Shown here in pieces: positions 20,801 to 30,561 of a stretch of 32,201 bases of DNA; position 1 is the stretch's first letter; each line of letters opens with the position of its first letter. Source of the DNA: Dichotomocladium elegans (lineage: Eukaryota > Mucoromycota > Mucoromycetes > Mucorales > Lichtheimiaceae). The notes beneath the pieces were generated by a model. That model did no database searches. It had not been told where the DNA came from and saw nothing but the letters and a program-made list of their open reading frames with translations. The position numbers and the translations under genes are program-made. The stretch spans positions 1-32,201 of the forward strand of contig JAIXMN010000078.1 of the NCBI GenBank assembly GCA_025716815.1, written 5' to 3'.

Positions 20801-23800
20801 AGGCCTTGCGTTGTCCCTTGGATAGGCGATGCATTTATATCAGGTATTCAATGTATCGTTTCTCGATTAGCCCGAAGTCGCATTCTTACTGTATGTTCCT
20901 CCCTTCTAGATTAACGAGGTGCCAGTAAGCAGGGCCCATAAAGGATTAAGGCCCTGGGGACTTCGATGCAGGCAATAGGTCGATTGAATTTCCGACCTCG
21001 AAGACGAAGCGTTGTCCCTCGAATAGCGGTGCATTCGTATGAGGTATTCAATGTATCGTTTCTTGATTAGTGCTATAATGGCATTCTTACTACATCTTCT
21101 TCATTTGTAGATTAACGAGGTGCGAATAAGCTAGGCGGATGGAGGATCAAGGTTCCGGTTACTTTGAGGTCGACAGTTGATTTAGAGATGCTTGGGTGCG
21201 GCTTGCATTTCTAATGATGCTCTAGCCTTGAAGTGGTAGCGTGGTCCCTGGTATAGGAGCCGCATTTATATCAGGTATTCAATGTATCGTTTCTCGCATG
21301 GTCCAAAGCTGCATTCTTACTGCATGTTCTTCGTTTGTAGATTACCTAGGTGTCAGTAAAGAAGGCTTATAAAAGATCAAGGCTCCTGTTAGGTTGAATG
21401 TCGGTAGTCGGTTTAATGATGTTCCGACCTCGATCACCTAGCGTTGTCCTTGATATAGGCGGTACAATTTTATCAGGTATTCAATGTATCGTTTCTCGAT
21501 TAGTCCAAAGTTACATGCAGTAAGCATTTTCGTCGTTTGTAGATGAACGTGGTGTCAGTAGGCAAGGTGTATAAACAACCAAGGATCCATTTACTTCGAG
21601 GTCTGCAGTGGAGTTAGAAATGCTTGGGTGCGGCTTGCATTTCTAATGATGCTCCGAGCTTGAAATGGTAGCATGGTCCTTGCGATACGCGGTGCATTTT
21701 ATATCAGGTATTCAATGTATCGTTCTCGATTTGTCCAAAGTCGCATTCTTATTGCATGCTCGTCCTTTGTAGTTTAACGAGGTGTCAATAAACAAGGCCT
21801 ATATACGGTCAAGCTTCCGGTCATGTTGACGTCGGCAGTCGGTCTAATGAAGTTCAGTCATCGAAGACGTAGCGTTGTCCCTCGAATAGGCGGTGCATTT
21901 TTATTAGGTATTCAATGTATCGTTTCTCGATTAGTCCAAAATCACATGCTTACTGCATGTTCGTCCTTTGTAGATTACCGAGGTGTCAGTAAACCAGGCC
22001 TATAAACGATCAAGGTTCCTGTTACTTCAACCGTCGTCAGTCGGTTTAATGAAGATCCAACCTCAAACACATAGCGCTATCCGTGGTATTCGCCGTGAAT
22101 TTATGTCAGGTATTCAATGTATCGTTTCTCGATTAGGCCAAAGTCGCATCCTTACTGCATGTTCGTCGTTTGTAGATTAACGTGGCGCCAGTAAACAAGG
22201 CCCATAAACGATCAAGGTTCCTGGTACTTCGAGGTCGGCAGTGGCTTTAGAGACGCTTGGGTGCGGCTTGCATCTCCAATGACGCTCCGACCTTGAAGTA
22301 GTCGCATGGTCCCTGGGTTTGGCGGTGCCTTTTATCGAGTATTCGATGTATCGTTTCTTGATTGGTCCATAATCACATGCTTACTGAATGTTCGTCGTTT
22401 GTAGATTATCGAGGTGTTAGTCAACAAGGCCTATAAACGACCAAGGTCGCGGCTGCTTCGAGGTCGTCAGCGGATTTAGAGATGCTTGGGTGCGGCTTGC
22501 ATTTCTAATGATGCTCCAACCTTGAAATGGTAGCATGGTCCTAGCGATAGGTGGTGCACTTAAATCAGGTATTCAATGTATAGTTTCTTGATTAGTACTA
22601 TAGTCGCATTCTTACTACATCTTTTTCCTTGGTACATTAACGTGGTGTTACTGAGCAAGGCCCTATGACGCTCAAGGTTCCAGTTACTTTGCCATTCACA
22701 GCGGGTCTAATGAAGTTTCGACCTCGACGACCTAGCGTTATCCCTGGGATATGCCGCGTCTTTATGTCGGGTATTCAATGTATCGTTCTTTGCTTAGTGA
22801 TATAGTCGCATTCTTACTGCACCTTTTTCCTATGTAGATTGACGTGGTGTCCGTGAGCAAGGTCTATGACGATCAAGGCTCTGGGTACTTTGATGCGACC
22901 AGTGGGTCTGATGAAGTTCTGACCTCGTAGAGGCATCTTTCTCCCTGGAATAGCCGGTGCATTTATAGCAGGTGTTCAATGTATCGTTTTTTGATTATTG
23001 CGATAGTCGCACTCTTACTGCGTGTTTTGTTTTGTAGATTAATGAGGTTCCAGTACACAAGACCCATAAACGATCAAGGCTCTGGGTACTTCGATGGCGC
23101 CAGTGGGTCTAATAAAGTTCCGACCTAGAAAGCGAAACAGTGACCCTGGAATAGGCGTGCATTTAAGTCAGGTATTCAATGTATCGTTTCACAATTAATC
23201 CAAAGTCGCATCCTTACTGCATATCCATTGTTTGTAGATTAACGTGGTGCCAGTACGCAAGGTCGATATATTGTCAAGGGTCTGGTTGCTTCGAGGTCGG
23301 CAGTGGAGTTAGAAATGCTTGGGTGCGGCTTGCATTTCTAATGATGCTCCGACCTTGAAGTGGTAGCATGGTCCCTGGGTTAGGCGGTGCATTTATATCA
23401 GGTATTCAATGTATCGTTTCTTGATTAGAGCGATAGTCGCATTCTTACTGCATGTTCTTCCTTTTTAGATTAACGAGGTGTCCGTAACCAAGGGTCATAA
23501 AAGATCAAGGTTCCGGGGACTTCGGGGTCGGCGGTGGATTTAGAGATGCTTCGGTGAGGCTTGCATTTCTAATGATGCTCCGACCTTGAAGTGGTAGCAT
23601 GGTCCCTGGGTTAGGCGGTGGATTTATATCATGTATTCAATGTATCGTTTCTCGATTGGTGTTAGAGTCGCATTCTTACTGCATCTTCTTCCTTTGTAGA
23701 TTAACTTGGTGTCTGTGAGCAAGGCCCTATGGCGATCAAGGGTCAGGGTACTTCGATGCCGGCAGTGAGTCCATTGAAGTTCCGACCTCGAAGACGAAGC

Positions 23801-24699
23801 TTTGGCCCTGGAATAAGCGGTGTATTTATATAAGGTATTCAATGTATCGTTTCTTGATTAGAGCGATAGTCGCATTCTTACTGCATGTTCTTCCGTTTTA
23901 GATTAACGAGGTGTCAGTAACCAATGCTCAAAAACGATCAAGGTTCCAGTTACTTTGCCGTCGGCAGTCGATCTAATGAAGTTCTGAGCTTGAAGATCTA
24001 GCGTTGTCCCTCGAATAGGCGGTGCATTTTTATTAGGTATTCAATGTATCGTTTCTCGATTAGGCCAAAGTCGCATCCTTACTGCATGTTCGTCGCTTGT
24101 AGATTAACGTGGTGCCAGTACGCAAGGTCGAAACATTGTCAGGTTTCCAGTTGCTTCGAGGTCGGCAGTGGCTTTAGAGATGCTTGGGTGCGGCTTGCAT
24201 TTCTAATGATGCTCTGACCTTGAAGTGGTAGCATTGTCCCTGGGTTAGGCGGTGCATTTATATCAGGTATTCAATGTATCGTTTCTCACATGGTCCAAAG
24301 CTGCATTCTTACTGCATGTTATTCGTTTGTAGATTACCTAGGTGTCAGTAAACAAGGCCTAGAAATGATCAAGGCTCCTGTTACGTTGAATGTCGGCAGT
24401 CGGTTTAATGATATTCCGACCTCGATCACCTAGCGTTGTCCTTGATATAGGCGGTACAATTTTATCAGGTATTCAATGTATCGTTTCTCGATTAGTCCAA
24501 AAGCACATGCTTACTGCATGTTCGTCCTTTGTAGATTACCGAGGTGTCAGTAAACCAGGCCTATAAACGATCAAGGGTCCGATTGCTTCGAGGTCGGCAG
24601 TGGATTTAGAGATGCTTGGGTGCGGCTTGCATTTCTAATGATGCTACGACCTTGAAGTGGTAGCATGATCCTTGCGAATAGGCGGTGCATTTATATCAG
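17876..24699 (+). repeat. Main satellite array, two monomer classes
   Basis: The core ATTCAATG recurs from 17878 and, after an insertion, from 18531 to 24471. Intervals fall into two classes: 199-203 bp and 221-231 bp. From 18531 the order is 200, 229, 201, 199, 221, 230, 201, 201, 230, 200, 203, 200, 231, 202, 231, 200, 202, 229, 230, 202, 201, 200, 230, 231, 202, 202, 230, 202. The long class carries the extra block of about 30 bp (GATGCTTGGGTGCGGC...). Most monomers have CAG|GTATTC and, about 66 bp later, TTTGTAG. Higher-order copies exist, for example about 19870-20440 and 22835-23404. Confidence 0.97.
18141..18324. mobile_element. Small unclassified insertion in a satellite monomer
   Basis: Spacing between cores here is 423 bp, about 194 more than a long monomer. 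The extra DNA begins TGGATTGTGTAAACAG and ends GACTAAGACA (TG...CA). It is bordered by GTTGCTGCAG and GGTGCTAGAG, both versions of the same satellite stretch, so they may be a diverged target duplication. A solo-LTR fragment or other short element is possible. No coding. Confidence 0.45.
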
Positions 24700-25083
24700 T
24701 GTGGAATCAAAGGGTTTTAAGAATAAAAAGAGACAGAATATGATTCTGTGAGACTCGCAAAAAGGATTGTTTTTTATTAAGTGCCAATAATGGGCCTATT
24801 TATAAGAAGTGCTTATCAAAACGTTCACTCTGGAGGCTGGGTGTGGATAATCGTCTAGGCGGTCTCCCGGGACGGTGGACCAGTTAAAAGGTTGATAAAG
24901 AAGTTCATCATTTACCCTTGTGATTATAACTGCGTCCTGAGACAGGTCCGGGATATAAATTATGAATCCGGATAGCGCGAGAGTAATTATGATAACGGCG
25001 CTCGAAGAGTGAAACAAAGTGTTGATGTCCCGTATAATCCAGGGACACTGCTGTTAGGTAAGAAAATAGTCGTGGATACGACA
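24700..25083 (-). mobile_element. Solo LTR, copy 2, with 5-bp target duplication
   Basis: TGT...ACA ends, 384 bp, flanked by ATCAG at 24695-24699 and 25084-25088. The target is the satellite word ATCAGGTATTC, so insertion was into a monomer just before the intron-like segment. The minus-strand TATA box (TTATAAATAGG, about 24800) and downstream AATAAA-type signals set the orientation. A solo LTR forms by recombination between the two LTRs of a full element. Near-identical to 1538-1925. Confidence 0.9.
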
Positions 25084-25158
25084 ATCAGGTATTCAATGTA
25101 TCGTTTCTCGATTGGTACTATAGCGGCATTCTGATTCTTATTATTCCTTTGTAGATTA
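25084..25158 (+). repeat. Residual satellite half-monomer, right edge of main array
   Basis: ATCAGGTATTCAATG through TTTGTAGATTAA, identical in form to 1926-2000. Satellite homology then ends. Confidence 0.8.
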
Positions 25159-26040
25159 AGCCGGGATATTGGTGCTTGGATCCGGTGGGTGTTGGTGTAT
25201 TTGCGTTTTCTGTGCTACGTTATTAATTTGAATCCCCACTTATACTACATTGGCATGTGATAGAGCCGGCTTTTCATGGACAATTATTTCAAGTCTTCCG
25301 GTATTGATTTCGCTACGAGTGCAGTCGATACAGCGATATCTTGGATCAGGCGGTCACCTTCTATGGACGGTTCGGATCGGTCTGGAATTCGTGGTGCATG
25401 TCTGGTGCGTTAGTGGCGACTTAGGGTCTTGTATTTTTGTTTGGTGTTGATGTCGCTTTACTAGACGAAATCCGACTACGTGAGCATGTATTGTTAATTC
25501 CATTGATGCGGGGTGCAAGGCAGCGTTCTCTCTCGTCGTATGTTACCGAGGGGTGGGGGTGGGCGTGTACACACCAGATACTGTATTACGTTTTTAACGT
25601 CGCTTCGGTCTCGAATTAGGTGATGCTTTTCTGCTGCTCGGGGGTGTCTTTGATTTAGGTATTTAATACTGCCTACCTTTGTTATTTTTAGTGAGGAGAT
25701 CTAATCGCAGATTACTGTACACTCATTCCCGCTGATAGTACAATCAAAGTCTACGGATAGTAGCTACTCCGTTTCGTTTCAGAATGACATGCATTCTGGA
25801 AATCTCCGCATCTGACTTTGGCGAAGGCTCTCGCAATGGAAGCCATTTATTCAATGTGTTCAAAATAATGGTCCATATTGCATTAAAGCGAATTTTATAT
25901 TATGTATCCGTGGAACGAATTTCTTTTATGCACGACAAGACTTCTGGGTGGTCTGCACTCTGGATCTTCTCGGATTGGCAGTCGAGTTGGACCCACAGGG
26001 ATGTGTTCGAATGATTTCTGCCAGACACATAGGTGGCTAG
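25159..26040. other. Duplicated non-coding segment, copy 2
   Basis: Nearly identical to 2001-2882, including the same short frames of 60-76 codons, none of which I recognise. Together with the solo LTR and satellite it forms a segmental duplication. Homology to the left copy stops at GGCTAG. Confidence 0.75.
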
Positions 26041-26565
26041 TATTACTAGTATTACTTTTCAAACTGGTTTCTGAACTATAGTGGAAGCACTAGTAAAGCC
26101 TATTTATTATCTGCCCTTGTCTGTCCGTTATTCAACCGTCTTACGCACTTTTAATCTCGCTGGTTATATCTGTTCGGTCGTAATCTGGCCCTACTTCGAC
26201 AACAGACACATGGGTATTCACCCCTGTTTACATGTAGCAATATTGGACATCAATCTCTGCGGTAGCATGGGGAGAACTGTATTGTGGCACTCTTGCTGCT
26301 GTCGGATACTGCGCTTGGGCAGAAAAGAGGCTTTGTGCACGGAAGATGTTGAACGGGTTCATTATAGAAGGAGATAGGAGGAAGACTGTCCTTGTGGGAG
26401 CAGTCGATCTTTGCCCGCTTTGAGGAAGAAACGGCGCACCCCTTCCCCAAGGGTTGTTTGCTTACTTGCCCCAGGGTGTCGCCCGTATTTTGGTGTTTTG
26501 CGTCGATCTCGGTGGTGTGCTAGGATTGGCTATCATGGGCTGGACACAGTAGCTGTCATAAATGA
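26041..26565. other. 525-bp segment missing from the left duplicate
   Basis: Lies between the duplicated segment and R copy 3, and is absent between 2882 and 2883. It begins TATTACTAGTATTAC. A 98-codon frame (26081-26377) has no features I recognise and overlaps another frame on the minus strand. The right edge is exactly the TGTGTTGTTGTG start of R. Confidence 0.6.
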
Positions 26566-26979
26566 TGTGTTGTTGTGTAGAGAGTTAGTCGCAGGTAGAA
26601 AAACCAATGGGTCAAAATCGAGTCTTTGAGACGGGACCCTCTTTACTGAATATAAACAACTCTCTTTTTATAAGCGTTGGGATGGACCAGGTTAGCTTTG
26701 ATGGAACCAAGTGTTAAGCTGTTGACACCACTTCTCCGTTACTCCCCCCTGCGACTATTATACCTGGCGATCGCTCTCTCCGCCTTCGTTAAGACCAAAT
26801 CAACGGTTGGATAGACGTGAGATGGGAGAAGTCAGGGCATCAAGGCGTACTTGCGGGAAAGCGGTGGATGATCAGTAGTCCCGCTCACTACTGACTGTGG
26901 AAGCGCAAAAGAATTACTTGTAAAGGCGATCGATATGCCGGGTTCGCTCTGGTAAAACAGAGCGAAGCCACCACATATA

Positions 26980-27150
26980 CAGTGGCCACCCGTTATAGTG
27001 ATACCCTCGGTTCCTGGAAATCGCATCACTATAGCGAATTATCACTATAACGAATTGGAATAAGCCCTACCCAGCAATTTTTTCTTCATAAACTGTACCG
27101 CTATATCGAATTATCATTATAACAAATATTACTATAACGGGCCGCCACTG
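26980..27150. mobile_element. Pogo/Tc1-mariner-type MITE in R copy 3
   Basis: 171 bp flanked by TA, left tip CAGTGGCCACCCGTTATAGT, right end GGGCCGCCACTG. One right-arm base differs from copy 2 (GGGCGGCC to GGGCCGCC), weakening the terminal pairing. Confidence 0.88.
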
Positions 27151-28280
27151 TAGTACCCGCTGCTCTTTGCATAAGAGGCATTTGGATGTCAGCAATAAAC
27201 CTCATATCGCGTGCTACGTACTCATCGATGGAGCAGCTATAAAACGTGTGTTGCAACAGGAACTCCCAAAGAGAAAACAACCTTCTGCATTTATGCTGTG
27301 GATTACTCCACATCGTATGGATGCCCATTGTCGTATTTCTCTTTTCGGGAATGGCGGGTACTGTGTACCACAGAGGACTTTCTGTATGATCTTGTACCCT
27401 GAATGCACGGACCATTATATTCATTTCTCAAACTCATCAGCATCCATCTCTGTCATATCGCCCCATGGGCGTGTGGATCCGAACCTTTCTACACAGAGCA
27501 GCGCGTATGTATCTTTTACTTTTTGTAGCTGAGTTACAGAACGCTGATCCCCTCCCACCCAGCCTCTGTGCCAACCAGTGCCATGGCGGTGAGAGACGCA
27601 AATATGTCAAAACTCAACGGAAAAAGACGAGACTAGTACGAGAAGAACCGCAAACATCGACTTTATCATAGATCTGATATCAAGCAATAGAAAGGAAGCC
27701 GTGCACGGCAATGGGGAAGGAATGAAAACTCATACCACCGCTGCTGTTTACTTGGGGGGAGACCTTTTTTGTACAAAGACTATCTACACCCGTTAATCAA
27801 CGTGTGGGCTAATCATTACTACTCGAATACACGGACCATCTGCATCATTATCAAAGCAGATATGAGGTTGTTCGAAGGGTAAAATAAATGTGAATTGCCC
27901 ATGGGTAGAGTAGGAAGCGCTTTTTTCGGAAGACGTTCTTTGATCCGGGAATTCCCCCCCCATCGATTTCCTTGCTCCCACGTATAAATAACAATTGAAA
28001 TCGCGCTAGCCTTATCGAAAACGATCAATGAAAACTACCTTCTTCTCCCTCCATTTTGCGCAGTATCTGTTCCGCGGTTCACGCGACCGACGCGGGGGGG
28101 GTTGAGTATTTTAACCTACGGAAAATGAACGTCTTCCCTCTTTGTTCTTTTTCTTTTTTCTCTCTTCATCCCTCCCCCGGGCCGGTTGGTCAGGTCGCCC
28201 CAAGGTAGGTCATCCCAAGGTAGGTCATGGCTAACTGCTGCTTAGTTGAGGGGTGGACCTACCTGCCGGAAAACAAGAAG

Positions 28281-28393
28281 GATCGACCGGACGGGCTAAA
28301 CGGCCAAAGAACGACCGGACGGGCTAAACGACCAAAGGAACGACCTGACGGCCCACACGGCGAGGATCGACCGGACGGCCCAAACGACAACCT
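28281..28393 (+). repeat. Minisatellite in R copy 3
   Basis: GACCGGACGG-based units, about four, as in copy 2 with one missing base near 28309. Confidence 0.8.
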
Positions 28394-29049
28394 GATGGGA
28401 CCAAGTACCTGTCCAATGACCAGATGTGCATGATATTCTGCGAGGCGCCGCATCCCGCAAGTTGATAGTGCATCTTGGTAGGAATCCTCAAAGAGGAGCA
28501 ATGGTACACCCCGATGACCAGGCATTGGGGGCTCGCTATAAAGGGGCCAAGATAAATGCGGGTATCAAGGCCCCCAGAGCGGGGGCGCACGGCAGTCGAC
28601 CTCCTCGTGGTTGCCTCTGGAAACAGATCCTTCATGGTTCTGGCTAACTGGACTGCCTATTAGTATAGTGTTGTTATTCATACAGTAATAAAAAGTTCTT
28701 CTCTCGTTAAAGCTTTATTTTTTTTACACGATCCGCAGCCGCAGCAAAATGAGTGGGACTTTTTTTTTCCTTTTTTTTTTTACACGGTCTTTGCGCGTGC
28801 GCGTTTTTTACGTGGCCATGGAGGCCGCATTTTGTTGTCATAAACCGCAAAAGGCCGCGAAGATTCATGAAGCGCTGATTCCATATCTTCACTCAACGTC
28901 TTGGCCTTGGAGGCAAACAGCACAGTAAGCATTCGTTTTCCATTCACTGCTCTTCCCCAACATCAGGCATGAACGTATAACGTGCAACGAAGCTCACCTT
29001 TGAGACTTTTCACCTATGGTCAATGCACATGGGCTTCCAAGACGGATAT

Positions 29050-29430
29050 GCTGCAAGTAAATTCCCTTTTTTAACTGAATATTTCATACACTGAAATACT
29101 GAGTCGCGAATGTTTTTTATTCTTTTAGGCCGATCATCAACAAGTCCTCGACGGAATGTTCCGTCTCGAGGCGTGAAAACCCTCTGGTGTGGTGAATACT
29201 CCAGTCTTAGAAGCTACTCGCCAAGGCAATACATCGACTGAGTCGGAGGAGCGCGTGGGGAGGGGGCGTGCGCACAGGTAGAGCCCATACTGGGCCAGTA
29301 TGATTGGTATCTGTGCAGAATTGTATTACTGCAAAGGCGGGACCGGCGAGCAAGTGGAAGGATCGACCGTGGCGCAAACAAACCATTTGGCGCGGTGCAA
29401 TATGAAGGAACACAGTGATCAAATGTATTT
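29050..29430 (+). pseudogene. Isolated exon-like module 4
   Basis: Homologous to 12430-12720: a GTAAATTCCCTTTTTTAAC intron-like leader, acceptor TTTTAG at 29128, then sequence equivalent to HQQVLD...SRL/RPEA with a stop (TGA here, TAA in the others), SPRQYID and the GGACCGGCGAGCAAGTGGAAG equivalent. It is more diverged than the three tandem modules are from each other. It lies just right of R copy 3, as the tandem modules lie right of R copy 2, so R and the module may have been duplicated together. Confidence 0.5.
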
Positions 29431-29930
29431 CCCCTATTGATTAATGTTCCAAGTTGCGTACAAAGAGAGAGTGCAAAAGAAGACTGCTCGCCGACTTAAT
29501 AGTGAATCAAAGCAGAATAAAGTTCTTTTGCGAGCCGATCTGAGGTCTTCTTTCTGAAAGAAAAAATAAAACCGATGCTCTTACAGTCACACTTCTGGGT
29601 TCACACACTTCTTCCATCTTTGGGAAAACCAGAATAGATGCCTGTGAGGGCACAAGGTAAAGTATAGATGCATAGGAAACAAATAGGATGTGTGTCATGG
29701 AATAACCAGGTATATTTGAAGCCGGCTGTTTGTCATTCATCAATGATGCTACTACTGCTTTCACTGAGCATGGTTGTGGACAGGAGCTTTTTGCCACTAC
29801 CAGATCAAGTTGCGTGGGGAGACAATATGGCAGGCACCCGCCTTGAGTTCTGCACGGGATATCCCTTATCATTTGATCATCGGAGAATCGGTAGAAAGTC
29901 ACGGGTCACATTACAAGTCTGAGCATGAAA
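29431..29930. other. No gene recognised
   Basis: Two overlapping frames on opposite strands: 131 codons on the minus strand (29507-29902) and 84 codons on the plus strand (29668-29922, with a hydrophobic stretch MMLLLLSLSMVV). Neither shows a domain or a second copy in the window, so I cannot choose between them or call either a gene. Confidence 0.3.
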
Positions 29931-29938
29931 CGAAAAGG

Positions 29939-29946
29939 TATAAATA
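29939..29946 (+). promoter_or_regulatory. Candidate TATA box before a short intron and repeat H
   Basis: TATAAATA followed about 80 nt later by TTCGCAG|GTAATC and TTCTATTAG, which would define a 56-nt intron at 30024-30079. A transcript from here would run into repeat H copy 2. A hairpin (GTGCTCGGGTGGG / CCACCCAACCGAGTGCC) lies at 30110-30154. Confidence 0.4.
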
Positions 29947-30194
29947 AAGGTCCTTTTCGATGATCTTGGAACCCTCATTCAAGCTGCAGCTTTCGGATAT
30001 CTTGCTGCCTTCCTTATTCGCAGGTAATCAAAAGCAAAAAACAAATTGGAAATTTCTTACGGCAACTTCTTTCTATTAGAAATCCCCTTTTTCCATTTCT
30101 TTCGTTTTTGGTGCTCGGGTGGGCTGGCCACCCAACCGAGTGCCATTTTCGAGTTCTTTATTGTTTCGGGGTAATGAAAAGAAGAAAAGAACTT

Positions 30195-30561
30195 GAGGGG
30201 ATACACAGCAGCCGGCCTTCACGTGGCTATCCCTGTTACGGGGCTCTCTTTTGAGGGTCTCAACCAACGGGCTGCTCAGTTAATGAAAACGAAAACCCCA
30301 AAATATTTAAACGAAAACAAAATATTTAAACGAAAACAAAATATTTGAACGAAAACAATATCTCTCGGTCCAGGAAGTCCTCGTAAGAGTTTCTTGAGAC
30401 TCAATTTTTATTACTTTGGAACTATGGCCTCGTTTAGCAGCCACACCTGCTAAACGGGGCCTTTTTTTTCAAAAAGAATGAAAATGAAAATAATAAACAT
30501 TTGTGTGCGCATGTGAGCGTGTAAATGCACTACAGGATTTTCGGTTGGCTACCGGTCAAAG
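30195..30561 (+). repeat. Repeat H, copy 2
   Basis: Matches 4997-5329. It differs by expansion of the 19-bp unit AAAATATTTAAACGAAAAC from one to three copies (30300-30356) and by the inverted hairpin loop. It ends at GGTCAAAG, where R copy 4 begins, 28 bp into the transposon terminus that starts at 30533. Confidence 0.85.
30426..30461. other. Hairpin with 6-nt loop (orientation 2)
   Basis: Same 15-bp stem as 5190-5225 with the loop CCACAC instead of GTGTGG, that is, the inner part is inverted while the T-G wobble pair at the base of the stem keeps its orientation. Confidence 0.9.

Larger units (their letters stand above)
26566..29020. mobile_element. Dispersed repeat R, copy 3
   Basis: Same order of modules as copy 2: minus-strand TATA/AATAAA module, MITE, minisatellite (28281-28393), plus-strand TATA and AATAAA, T-runs. 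It has an 18-bp deletion near 27337 relative to the other copies (GACATCGTCACATATTT is missing). It stays near-identical to copy 2 up to about 28815, then similarity drops from GTGGCCATGGAGG onward while remaining recognisable to about 29020. No coding gene. Confidence 0.8.

Noticed and set aside
17876..24699. CRISPR array
   Set aside because: Direct repeats recur regularly, but the whole 200/230-bp monomer is repeated, there are no unique spacers and no cas-like genes, and the setting is eukaryotic.
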